A stretch of DNA of 64,000 bases from Mycobacterium ahvazicum (GTDB lineage: Bacteria > Actinomycetota > Actinomycetes > Mycobacteriales > Mycobacteriaceae): assembly GCF_900176255.2 (NCBI RefSeq), contig NZ_FXEG02000006.1:186001-250000 (forward strand), given 5' to 3'. The notes below the pieces were generated by a model. It was not told the origin of the DNA, searched no databases, and saw only the letters and a list, made by a program, of their open reading frames with translations. Numbering within the stretch: the stretch's first letter is position 1; every line of letters begins with the position of its first letter. Positions 26,207 through 34,128 of the stretch are shown in pieces. The translations under genes and the position numbers were made by a program.

Positions 26207-26641
26207 CTAACTCTCCTCGGCCGGTCGGAACGCGAACGTCACCAGCGACTGACCGTCGGCGGTCTCCAGGGTCGTGGTGGTCGAGACCAGGCGCTGACCG
26301 ATCCGCAGTTCGTCGGCGGTCGCGTCGACGATCAGCGTCTCCACCAGAACGCCCTCGGCCAGCTCGACGAAGCCCACCACATACGGCTGGAACACCTTCA
26401 AATCCCGATTGCCCTTGTAGGGCAGCGGTGGCGGGAACTCCTGCGTCGTATAGGTGTACAACGTTCCGGCGGTGGACAATTCGATCGACTCGATGTCCTG
26501 CTGAATTTCAGGGTCACCGTCGAACAGCTCGGGCCGCTCTGCAGGGAACTTCACCGCACCCGACGAACGCCTGCGCGACGCGAACAGCACCGCACGGCCG
26601 CCGTCGACCCGGAACAGTCCCTCAGTGATCAGTGCGGTCAT
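26207..26641 (-). CDS. DUF35/OB-fold thiolase-partner protein lacking zinc-ribbon cysteines
   Basis: 144 residues. The C-terminal OB-fold (about 55-140) shows TYTTQEFPPPLPYK, QPYVVGFVELAEGVLVETLI and ELRIGQRLVSTTTTL, the DUF35 signature. The N-terminal rubredoxin-like ribbon normally has two CxxC pairs; here the matching stretch reads RRRSSGAVKFPA and the whole protein has no Cys, so it cannot bind zinc that way. DUF35 proteins bind SCP2-type thiolases and, with Ltp2, are needed for retro-aldolase activity. Start at ATG 26641, one base after the thiolase stop, so the complex partner is probably the thiolase here or the one at 28395. Confidence 0.8.
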   Translation of the reverse strand: MTALITEGLFRVDGGRAVLFASRRRSSGAVKFPAERPELFDGDPEIQQDIESIELSTAGTLYTYTTQEFPPPLPYKGNRDLKVFQPYVVGFVELAEGVLVETLIVDATADELRIGQRLVSTTTTLETADGQSLVTFAFRPAEES

Positions 26642-26642
26642 C

Positions 26643-27830
26643 TCAGGCCACCTCAATGACCATCGCGGCACCCATACCACCGCCGGCGCACATCGAGAGC
26701 ACGCCGATACCCCCACCGCGCCTGCGCAATTCGTAGATCGCCGAGGTGACCATGCGGGCGCCGGTTGCGGCGATCGGGTGGCCCAGGCTGATGCCCGAGC
26801 CGTAGACGTTGACGATCTCCTCGTCGAGACCGAGTTCGCGCGCACACGCCACCGCCTGAGCGGCGAACGCCTCGTTGATTTCGAATAGTGCGACATCCTC
26901 GAGCTTGCGGCCCGCCAACTCGAGCGCCTTCGGGATAGCTTTGATCGGCCCGCTGCCGGTCCGCGTCGGGTCCAGTCCGACCTGCGTCCAGGAAAGCACG
27001 CTTGCCAGCACCTCCCGCTGGGTGTCCGGGCTGGCCAGCGCGACCGCTGCCGCTGCGTCGTTGATCCCGGAGGAGTTTCCTGCCGTCACGGTGAAGCCTT
27101 CGATCTCAGGATGCAGCACCTTCAGCCCGGCAAGCGACTCCATCGAACTCCCGCGCCGTGGATGCTCGTCCTCGGCGAAGGTAATCACGCTGCCGCCGGC
27201 CTGGGGCACCTGGAGCGGGATGATCTCGTCGGTGAACGCCCCAGCGTCGATGGCCTTGATCGCACGCTGGTGGCTGCGCAGCGCCCACTTGTCCTGGTCC
27301 TCGCGGGTGATCCCGTACTGAAGGTTGCAGTTGTGCGCGACGGTGATGGACATGTCCATAGCGGGCGCTTCCGCAGTCGGCGGATGCGACTCGGGGAACC
27401 ACTGCGCATAGTCCTCGGGCGACTTGCCTGTGGTGAAGAGCTTGCGCTTCTGCATGATTGGGCCGGTCGACAGCGACTCCATACCGCCGGCCAGGATGGC
27501 GCGGCTCATCCCGGACGCGATCTGCCCGGCGCCCACGGCGATGGCCGAAAGACTCGATGCGCACTGGCGGTTCACGGCGAGCCCGGGAATGTCGAGCATG
27601 CCGAGGGCCACCGCGATGTAGCGGGCACTGTCGCCGCCGCCCTGCATGCTCTCGGCCAGCACCAGGTCGTCGAAGTCCGCCGCGTCCAGTCCGGAGCGTT
27701 CGACGACGGCCTGCACGACGGGTTTGGCGAGCTCGATCGCGGGCATGTTGGCCAGCGTGCCCTTGCGCGCCGTTCCGATCGGTGTGCGGGCAGCGGCCAC
27801 GATCGCTGCGCGGGACGTGGTGGTGGCCAT
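26643..27830 (-). CDS. acetyl-CoA acetyltransferase (degradative thiolase, FadA-type)
   Basis: 395 residues with a complete active site: nucleophile Cys90 in NRQCASSLSA, His351 in GHPIAATG and Cys381 in CAGGGMG. Cleaves 3-oxoacyl-CoA with CoA to release acetyl-CoA or a larger unit; the soluble cytoplasmic enzyme is usually a tetramer. First gene of a minus-strand operon with DUF35-like and DUF2889 genes, divergent from the MaoC/thiolase-like/ligase operon across the inverted repeat at 27887. It is the only thiolase in the window with all canonical residues visible. Confidence 0.95.
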   Translation of the reverse strand: MATTTSRAAIVAAARTPIGTARKGTLANMPAIELAKPVVQAVVERSGLDAADFDDLVLAESMQGGGDSARYIAVALGMLDIPGLAVNRQCASSLSAIAVGAGQIASGMSRAILAGGMESLSTGPIMQKRKLFTTGKSPEDYAQWFPESHPPTAEAPAMDMSITVAHNCNLQYGITREDQDKWALRSHQRAIKAIDAGAFTDEIIPLQVPQAGGSVITFAEDEHPRRGSSMESLAGLKVLHPEIEGFTVTAGNSSGINDAAAAVALASPDTQREVLASVLSWTQVGLDPTRTGSGPIKAIPKALELAGRKLEDVALFEINEAFAAQAVACARELGLDEEIVNVYGSGISLGHPIAATGARMVTSAIYELRRRGGGIGVLSMCAGGGMGAAMVIEVA

Positions 27831-27886
27831 GTGTCTCCCAAGTCGTCAGAGTTGACGGGCTGCTTGCCCGACGAGCGAGGCCAGTC

Positions 27887-27912
27887 TATACCGTTAAATA
27901 GATATCGGTATA
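27887..27912. promoter_or_regulatory. 26-bp inverted repeat, candidate operator
   Basis: TATACCG and its exact complement CGGTATA are separated by 12 AT-rich bases. The site is centred between the thiolase operon (start 27830, -) and the MaoC operon (start 27940, +), so one protein could control both. Seven-base arms with this spacing suit a TetR-type dimer. Confidence 0.6.
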
Positions 27913-27939
27913 TCGGCGCAGGCGACGTTGGGAGCAGCG

Positions 27940-28398
27940 ATGAAGTTGATCAGGTCCGTGGACGATGCACTCGCGACGATCGGTGAGGAACTGGGCGTCA
28001 GCCGGTGGGTGGAAATCGACCAGAGCCGGATCGACGCCTTCGCCGACGTCACGATGGATCATCAGTGGATCCACGTCGACGTCGAGAAGGCCAAGGCCGA
28101 AAGTCCTTACGGCGCAACGATCGCGCACGGCTTTCTCACGCTCTCGCTCATCCCCGGTGTGAGCAAGGACAACTACCGCGTCGAGAACGCCAAGATGGGT
28201 ATCAACTACGGCCTGAACAAGGTGCGATTCCTGTCCGCGGTCACCGCCGGTAGCCGCATCCGAGTCCGGTCCGAGCTCGCCGACGCCACCAAGGTCGCCG
28301 ACGACACCGTGAACCTGACCGTGCGACACACCGTCGAGATCGACGGAGTCGACAAACCGGCCGCCGTGGCCGAACTGATCGCTAGGTTCGTCTGGTGA
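27940..28398 (+). CDS. MaoC-like (R)-specific enoyl-CoA hydratase
   Basis: 152 residues, a single hotdog unit. The hydratase 2 motif is present as DVTMDHQWIHVD (36-47), whose Asp and His are the catalytic pair, followed by ATIAHGFLTLSLI for the hotdog helix. Adds water to trans-2-enoyl-CoA giving the (3R)-hydroxy form, the stereochemistry used by HSD17B4-like dehydrogenases such as 10702. ATG at 27940 is preceded by GGGAGCAGCG; a TTG at 27928 is less likely. Its stop overlaps the GTG of the thiolase-like gene by 4 bases. Confidence 0.92.
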   Translation: MKLIRSVDDALATIGEELGVSRWVEIDQSRIDAFADVTMDHQWIHVDVEKAKAESPYGATIAHGFLTLSLIPGVSKDNYRVENAKMGINYGLNKVRFLSAVTAGSRIRVRSELADATKVADDTVNLTVRHTVEIDGVDKPAAVAELIARFVW

Positions 28399-29588
28399 CC
28401 AGTGGCCCGTTCGACGGCAAAGCCGTCCTGACCGGAGCGGGTAAGTCGCAGGTCGGCCGCAGGCTGGGCCGGACGGGATTGGACCTCACCCTCGAGGCGG
28501 TGCTGCGGGCGATCGCCGACGCCGGGCTGAGCGTCGACGACGTAGACGGGATCGCCAGCTACCCGGGACCGGGTGTGCCGGACGCGGGATTCTCCGGTGC
28601 CACCGTCCAGGAGGTCCGCAACGCACTCGGACTGCGCTCCCGCTGGTACGTCTCGGCGATGGAGACAGCGGGGCAGATCGGGCCGGCAATCGAGGCCTGT
28701 ATGGCGGTCACGCTCGGGCTGGCCAACCATGTCGTGGTGTATCGGTCGGTGTGGGAGTCCACCGCCGCGCAGCAGGCCGGCGGCGGCCGCGCCTCGGTGC
28801 TGTTCGGCGGCGGGGAATTGCCCCCGCACCTTGAGTGGATGGCGCCCTTTGGCGCACTGTCGGCGGCGAACTGGCTGGCGATGCCCGCTCAGCGCTATAT
28901 GCACGACTTCGGTCTGACCCGCGAGCACCTCGGCCGCATCGCGATCAACGCCCGCACCAACGCCGGACTCAATCCCGATGCGATCTATCGCGAGCCGATG
29001 ACGATGGACGACTACCTTGAAGCGCGGATGATCTCCGAGCCGCTGTGCCTCTACGACTGCGATGTGCCCTGCGACGGCGCCACCGCCGTGATCGTGTCGC
29101 GCCGTGACGCCGCCAATGGCCTGCCGCGACACCCGCTGACGGTGGAGTCCGTCGGGTCCGGGATGTTCGAGCGGGCGACCTGGGATCAGCGCTGCGACAT
29201 CACCACGATGGCCGCGCACGATTCGGCGGCCACGCTGTGGGAGCACACCACCCTGACCCCCGCCGATGTCGACATGGCCCAGCTCTACGACGGCTTCTCC
29301 TTCCTGACCGTGATGTGGCTGGAAGCGATGGGCTTCTGCGAGCACGGCAAGGTCGGCGAGTTCGTCGGCGACGGTTCGGCTATCGCACTGGACGGTTCGC
29401 TGCCGATCAACACCAGTGGCGGGCAACTCTCCGGCGGTCGCCTGCACGGAATGGGCTTCCTGTGTGAGGCGTGTGTCCAGCTGTGGGGCGAGGGCGGCGA
29501 CCGGCAGGCGCCCCGCACCCCCGAGGTGGTGGCCGTCGGTGTGGGCGGCGGGCCGGTGGCCGGATCGATGCTGCTGAGTAGCCGGTAA
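28395..29588 (+). CDS. thiolase-like lipid-transfer protein without the nucleophilic Cys (aldolase-type candidate)
   Basis: 397 residues. Overall thiolase fold, but the segment that should hold the nucleophile reads SAMETAGQIG with no Cys, and the His motif reads GGQLSGGRLHGMGFL instead of GHPxGAxG. These features resemble the Ltp2-type retro-aldolases, which use Tyr residues and need a DUF35 partner; a DUF35-like gene lies on the opposite strand at 26207. The likely reaction is release of a short acyl unit from a beta-hydroxyacyl-CoA (inference). GTG start coupled to the MaoC stop; the ligase follows 3 bases later. Confidence 0.85.
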   Translation: MTSGPFDGKAVLTGAGKSQVGRRLGRTGLDLTLEAVLRAIADAGLSVDDVDGIASYPGPGVPDAGFSGATVQEVRNALGLRSRWYVSAMETAGQIGPAIEACMAVTLGLANHVVVYRSVWESTAAQQAGGGRASVLFGGGELPPHLEWMAPFGALSAANWLAMPAQRYMHDFGLTREHLGRIAINARTNAGLNPDAIYREPMTMDDYLEARMISEPLCLYDCDVPCDGATAVIVSRRDAANGLPRHPLTVESVGSGMFERATWDQRCDITTMAAHDSAATLWEHTTLTPADVDMAQLYDGFSFLTVMWLEAMGFCEHGKVGEFVGDGSAIALDGSLPINTSGGQLSGGRLHGMGFLCEACVQLWGEGGDRQAPRTPEVVAVGVGGGPVAGSMLLSSR

Positions 29589-29591
29589 CTC

Positions 29592-31154
29592 ATGTCGAGG
29601 GCCGAAGTCGACGACATGACGCTCGGTGACATCGTGACCGACAACGCGGTCCGCTTCCCCGACGTCGTCGCCTACCGGTACGGCCAGCGCTCCGTGACCC
29701 ACGCACAATTACGGGACCGGGCAGTCCGATTGGTGTCGGCCATGGCCGCGAACAGGGTAAAGCGCCAGGACCGCATCGCGGTGTTGAGCCGCAACAGCAT
29801 CGAGTTCGGCGAACTGAACGCGGCCGCCCAACTTGGCGGAATCATCATGGCCACCATCAACTTTCGGCTTTCGCCACCCGAGATGGATGATGCGCTGCGG
29901 CGCGTCGCCCCGTCGATCGTGTTCTGCGCCGCCGAGTTCGTGCCGGTGATCGGCGATCTCATCGCGGGTGTGCCGTCGCCACCGATGTTGGTGGTCATCG
30001 GCGGACAGGCTCCGCCGGGGATCACGGGTTACGAACGATTTGTGGAGGAAGGCCGCAGTGGAGAGCCCGACTTCGTAGCCCGGCCGGACGACACCGCGTA
30101 TCTGCTGTTCACCAGCGGCACGACCGGCGCATCCAAGTGCTGCATCCTCGGGCAGCGAGAGATGCGCCGGGTCGCATTCACCATGAACAACGAGATGCGT
30201 TGCGGCAGCGCCGATCGCGGGCTAATCAACATGCCAATGTTCCACTTCGGTGCGCTCGGGATTATCGGTGGACTGCATGCTCGCGGCGGAACCGTGGTGC
30301 TGCAGCAACAGTTCGACGCGGCCGATGCGGTGAGGCTGATCGCCGACGAGCGGATCACGGTGCTGCATCTGGCGCCGGTCATGCTCAGGGCGCTCCTTGA
30401 TGAGGTGAGTGATCGCTTGGCGGTGGAATCGGTTCGCACGGTGGTCTATTCGGCTGCGCCGATGACCGCGGCCATTCTGCGGCGGGCACTCGCCGTGCTG
30501 CCGGACGCGGGCTTCCTCAACCTTTACGGACAGACGGAAGCCATTGTCTCTGGACTGCCCCGCGAACTGCACATCCTCGACGACCCCAACGCTGCCGAGC
30601 GGCTGAGCTCGGTTGGCTTCCCATTTCCCGACACCCGGGTACGTGTGGTCGATGCGGACGGTGGCGTCCTGCCCGTGGGGCAGGCAGGTGAGATCGTCGT
30701 GCGGTCCGACTCGATGTTCCGCGGCTACTGGCAGGACGAGGCGGCAACGCAGGCGACGCTGCGGGACGGGTGGTGTCGCACCGGCGACATGGGTCGACTG
30801 GACGGGCGCGGTCTGCTCTATCTGATGGACCGCAAGAAGGACGTGATCATCAGCGGCGGCGAGAACATTTATTCGCCCGAGGTCGAGGATGCGGTCAGTG
30901 CGGTTGTCGGAGTAGTCGCCTGCGCTGTCGTCGGGGTGCCCGACGACAAGTGGGGCGAGGCGGTCTGCGCGGTCGTGGTGCCGCGCAGCGGTGCGTCGCC
31001 GACGCTGGAAATGGTGCAAGAGGGGGTCCGGCAACGACTGGCGCGCTACAAGGTGCCTCGTCGACTGGTGCTGGTCGCCGAACTGCCTGTACTGGCCAGC
31101 GGCAAGGTGGACAAGAAGCGACTGCGCGCCGAGCTGAAGGCCGCCGCCGGCTGA
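29592..31154 (+). CDS. acyl-CoA synthetase (FadD, ANL superfamily)
   Basis: 520 residues. P-loop LFTSGTTGASKCCI (172-185) departs from TSGTTGxPK in having Ser before the Lys; YGQTEAI, the TGDMGRLDGRG adenylate site, the DRKKDVIISGGENIYSPEVE hinge and catalytic Lys in LASGKVDKKRL are normal. Activates an acid to its CoA ester. Third gene of the operon starting at 27940, so it probably supplies the substrate for the hydratase and aldolase-like step. Convergent with the tandem TetR gene at 31165 with only 10 bases between stops. Confidence 0.92.
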   Translation: MSRAEVDDMTLGDIVTDNAVRFPDVVAYRYGQRSVTHAQLRDRAVRLVSAMAANRVKRQDRIAVLSRNSIEFGELNAAAQLGGIIMATINFRLSPPEMDDALRRVAPSIVFCAAEFVPVIGDLIAGVPSPPMLVVIGGQAPPGITGYERFVEEGRSGEPDFVARPDDTAYLLFTSGTTGASKCCILGQREMRRVAFTMNNEMRCGSADRGLINMPMFHFGALGIIGGLHARGGTVVLQQQFDAADAVRLIADERITVLHLAPVMLRALLDEVSDRLAVESVRTVVYSAAPMTAAILRRALAVLPDAGFLNLYGQTEAIVSGLPRELHILDDPNAAERLSSVGFPFPDTRVRVVDADGGVLPVGQAGEIVVRSDSMFRGYWQDEAATQATLRDGWCRTGDMGRLDGRGLLYLMDRKKDVIISGGENIYSPEVEDAVSAVVGVVACAVVGVPDDKWGEAVCAVVVPRSGASPTLEMVQEGVRQRLARYKVPRRLVLVAELPVLASGKVDKKRLRAELKAAAG

Positions 31155-31164
31155 GCTCCTATGC

Positions 31165-32496
31165 TCACGCTTCGCGCAAGAGCGAACGGCGCAACAGCTT
31201 GACCATCAACTCAGCGGCCTGCTCGTCGCTGTCCGGTCCGCTAGCCCCCGTCGGCTCGGACATCCGGCCCAGGACCGCCGCGAAGACCGCGCCTGCGACG
31301 TCGGCGTCGATCCCGGGCGGCAGGTCGACGGTGGACAACAACGCGGCAACCGCCTGGAAAATCGCGCCAATACCGTGGTCCACATCGGCGTTGGAGAGCT
31401 GTTCTGCGACCGTGCCGTCGAACCACGCCCGGATCACGCCGCGGTAGGTGCGATGGAATTGGACGTAGCCAAGCATCCATTCGGTCAGAGAATCCGCGGC
31501 CATGGCAGGCAGGGCGGCGGCGTGCTTCTCGATCTCGGCGACCGCTCGGCGGGTCAGCTCGGCCAGGATCTTGTCCTTGGTGCTGAAGTACCGGTACAAG
31601 GTCGCGCGGCTGACGTCGGCGGCGGCCGCGATCTCCGCCATGCCGATGGCGTAGTAGCCGCGTTCGGCGAACAACGTCGAACTGACCGACAGCACATCCT
31701 GCGGAATCGGCGATGCCGACGCCTCGACAGCCGCAGGTGTCGCCGCGGCATAGCCGAGGGCGCGGGGCGTGGTTCGTGCGCATCCGTCTCTTGCCGGTGC
31801 TAGCACCTGCAACATGTCGGCTGGGGTCTCGGGGAACAGCATCAGCTGCAATGCACCGGTCAACGACCACGTCACGGTCGCGCGAGCGGGCAAAGGGAAC
31901 ATGTTTCGGTACCTGTAGAGGTGAACCATGTGGGGGATCCGCCCGAGTGCTGCGGCCGCGTCGTCGGCTTCCAGATCCCGCAGGGGTGTCCGCCGCAGCC
32001 GATCGGTGACGGTCTGATGAAACTGGGCGGCGGCCGAACTGGCGTCGACGACGGCCAACCCGGTGGCCGTGCCGATGCCCGGAAACTCGGCGAACACCGC
32101 AGCGTGGGCGTCGTAGATATCCGCCCATTCGACGAGCCAGCGGTGCAGCGCGTTAATCCCGTCGGCCGTCGGGCCGAGTCCACCGAGGTGTTCGCCGTGT
32201 GCCAGCACATCACGCCCGGCCAGCGCGCTCAGTTCACCGAAGATCTCCTCCTTGCCGGCGAAGTATTGATAAACGGTGGCGCGGGAGGCGCGGGCCGCCT
32301 TGGCGATGGCGTCAAGCGAGGTGGCATGAAATCCATTGGCCAGGAAGACCTTCGCGGCGCACCCGAGTATCCGGTCGCGGGTGTGCAGACCACGGCGCCC
32401 CACGCCGGCATTGGTGGCGGGGGCGTAGCCGGGGCGCCGTAGCTTGTCGGGAGTGCGGGCCATGGGAGAAGTATTCCGCGCCGGCGCGGTCGTCAT
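31165..32496 (-). CDS. transcriptional regulator made of two TetR units in tandem
   Basis: 443 residues, about twice the usual length. Unit 1 has its helix-turn-helix at 39-88 (TRDRILGCAAKVFLANG, then ASRATVYQYFAGKEEIF) and a ligand domain to about 230. Unit 2 repeats the plan with a second helix-turn-helix at 265-314 (LSVSSTLFAERG, then VSRATLYRYFSTKDKIL) and its own C-terminal domain. One chain could thus act as an intramolecular dimer or bind two operators. ATG overlaps the stop of the small gene at 32493. Direct repeats in the promoter at 32860-32916 are candidate targets. Confidence 0.92.
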   Translation of the reverse strand: MTTAPARNTSPMARTPDKLRRPGYAPATNAGVGRRGLHTRDRILGCAAKVFLANGFHATSLDAIAKAARASRATVYQYFAGKEEIFGELSALAGRDVLAHGEHLGGLGPTADGINALHRWLVEWADIYDAHAAVFAEFPGIGTATGLAVVDASSAAAQFHQTVTDRLRRTPLRDLEADDAAAALGRIPHMVHLYRYRNMFPLPARATVTWSLTGALQLMLFPETPADMLQVLAPARDGCARTTPRALGYAAATPAAVEASASPIPQDVLSVSSTLFAERGYYAIGMAEIAAAADVSRATLYRYFSTKDKILAELTRRAVAEIEKHAAALPAMAADSLTEWMLGYVQFHRTYRGVIRAWFDGTVAEQLSNADVDHGIGAIFQAVAALLSTVDLPPGIDADVAGAVFAAVLGRMSEPTGASGPDSDEQAAELMVKLLRRSLLREA

Positions 32497-32807
32497 GGTG
32501 CCGACGGCGCTCCGGGCAGGTTGCGCTTGGCTTTGCCGGGATAGCCGAAGAACTTCTCGAAGTTGGCGTCGTTGATGGGTTGCGCGCTGTTGCGAGCAGC
32601 AGCAGACCGCAGCGCATCCAGGCGGGCCTGAGCCTTCTCGAGTGCTTCGACCGGGCCGGATTGTTGTAGGTCCTGGACGTTTCGCGCCGCCGCGGCGATC
32701 TCGATGCGCAGCCGTTCGCCCGCTTCGCCGAAGGTCAACAGGTCGTGGTCGTCTTCATCGACCTTGTCCCGGCCTGCGTCTTCGGCGGGTCGGTCCGTGG
32801 TTTCCAT
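32493..32807 (-). CDS. small hydrophilic protein of unknown function
   Basis: 104 residues from the ATG at 32807, which has GAGAGGG upstream. The N-terminal 30 residues are acidic and disordered; residues about 25-75 (TFGEAGERLRIEIAAAARNVQDLQ, then ALEKAQARLDALRSAA) form a likely two-helix coiled coil; the tail ends NFEKFFGYPGKAKRNLPG. I do not recognise it. It is translationally coupled (4-base overlap) to the tandem TetR regulator and is divergent from the amidohydrolase at 32929. A regulator-associated co-factor is possible but unproven. Confidence 0.68.
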   Translation of the reverse strand: METTDRPAEDAGRDKVDEDDHDLLTFGEAGERLRIEIAAAARNVQDLQQSGPVEALEKAQARLDALRSAAARNSAQPINDANFEKFFGYPGKAKRNLPGAPSAP

Positions 32808-32859
32808 GTCGGCCCTCTCAACTGCTGGACGAATGTGGCGTGTGTCATATAGTCTGTGA

Positions 32860-32916
32860 GACGAACCGTCAGAAAACAAGACGATATGTCAGAAAAATAT
32901 GGCCGATCGTCAGATG
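32860..32916. promoter_or_regulatory. phased GTCAGA repeats and a GACG-AAC-CGTC inverted repeat
   Basis: GACGAACCGTC (32860-32870) is an inverted repeat, and three GTCAGA copies start at 32868, 32888 and 32909, i.e. 20 and 21 bases apart, or two helical turns. The first two extend to GTCAGAAAA. The cluster sits between the small gene/tandem TetR unit (-) and the amidohydrolase (+). The same GACGAACCGTC recurs at 35463 and a near copy of the ACGAACCGTCAGAA string at 35301. Confidence 0.55.
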
Positions 32917-32928
32917 CGAAGGAGCATC

Positions 32929-34128
32929 ATGCCGCTTCAGGATGACCACCAGATCGTGTCCGTTGATGACCACTTGGTCGAGCACCCACGCGTGTGGCAG
33001 GACCGGTTGCCGCAGAAATACCTCGAACAGGGCCCGCGCATCGTCGAGGACAACGGCATGCATCTGTGGCACTACGACGGGCAGGTCTTCCCGACCATCG
33101 GCCTGAACGCTGTGGCCGGTAAACCGCCCGAGGAGTGGGGCATGGACCCCGTCCGCTACGAGGACATGATTCCGGGCTGCTATGACCCGGTCGCCCGGGT
33201 CGCCGACATGGATCTCGACGGTGTGCAGTCAGCGTTGTGCTTCCCGTCGTTCCCCGGATTCGGCGGCGGCACGTTCCAGCGCGCGGACGACAAAGAGCTA
33301 GCCCTGCTGTGCGTCAAGGCGTGGAACGACTTCTACATCGACGAGTGGTGTGCGACCGCACCTGATCGCTACATCCCGCTGGCGATTCTGCCGACCTGGG
33401 ACATCGATGCCTGCATCGCGGAGGCCGAGCGGGTGGCTGCCAAGGGCGCCAGGACCATTTCGTTCCCCGATAGTCCTGTGCCCCTTGGTCTCCCGTCGTT
33501 CCACTCAGACCACTGGGACGGACTGTGGCGGGTCTGCTCCGAGGCCAAGATGCCGGTCTCGCTGCACTTCGGCTCCGGCTCCTACGTGCCGGGCTTCTCG
33601 TTCTCGTCGGTCAAGCCGATCGCGGGTCAGATCACCGTGCCGGACGCCCCCTTTGCCGTGGCGACGGCGCTGTTCTCGACCAACCTGATGTGGAGCACCG
33701 TCGATCTGCTGTTCTCTGGCAAGCTCCAACAATTCCCCGAGCTGCAGATCTCGCTGGCCGAAGGCGGCATCGGTTGGGTGCCCTACATCCTGGAGCGCAC
33801 CGACTATGTGTGGGAGCGGCACCGCTACTACCAGAAGATCGACTTCGACACCCGTCCGTCGGAGTTGTTCCGCAAGCACTTCTGGGGCTGCTTCATCGAC
33901 GACGAGCACGGCCTGAAGAACCGGCACAGCATCGGCATCGACCGCATCATGCTCGAGATCGACTTCCCGCACAGCGACTCCAACTGGCCGAACTCGCGCA
34001 AGCGGGCCGCCGAGGTGCTCGCGGAGGTGCCCGACGACGAGTGCAAGCTGATCGTCGAGGAGAACGCCCGCCGGATGCTCAACTTCCCGCGGGTGAAAGC
34101 GGACGATCGGCAACTCGCCGGCGTCTAA
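32929..34128 (+). CDS. amidohydrolase-2 family protein (ACMSD-like)
   Basis: 399 residues from the ATG at 32929, which follows AAGGAG at ideal spacing. Metal-site motifs: VSVDDHLVEHP at 10-20, a central VSLHFGSGSY, and EIDFPHSDSNWP near the C-terminus, whose Asp is the usual last metal ligand. Like the gene at 22202 it belongs to the hydrolase/decarboxylase group in which many members cleave C-C bonds. The two are clearly different paralogues. It is divergent from the tandem TetR unit and convergent with the ACAD at 34125, whose stop it overlaps by 4 bases. Confidence 0.87.
   Translation: MPLQDDHQIVSVDDHLVEHPRVWQDRLPQKYLEQGPRIVEDNGMHLWHYDGQVFPTIGLNAVAGKPPEEWGMDPVRYEDMIPGCYDPVARVADMDLDGVQSALCFPSFPGFGGGTFQRADDKELALLCVKAWNDFYIDEWCATAPDRYIPLAILPTWDIDACIAEAERVAAKGARTISFPDSPVPLGLPSFHSDHWDGLWRVCSEAKMPVSLHFGSGSYVPGFSFSSVKPIAGQITVPDAPFAVATALFSTNLMWSTVDLLFSGKLQQFPELQISLAEGGIGWVPYILERTDYVWERHRYYQKIDFDTRPSELFRKHFWGCFIDDEHGLKNRHSIGIDRIMLEIDFPHSDSNWPNSRKRAAEVLAEVPDDECKLIVEENARRMLNFPRVKADDRQLAGV

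Noticed and set aside
28206..29708. Minus-strand 500-codon frame over the thiolase-like gene
   Set aside because: No recognisable domain; the plus-strand genes there have overlaps, starts and family motifs.
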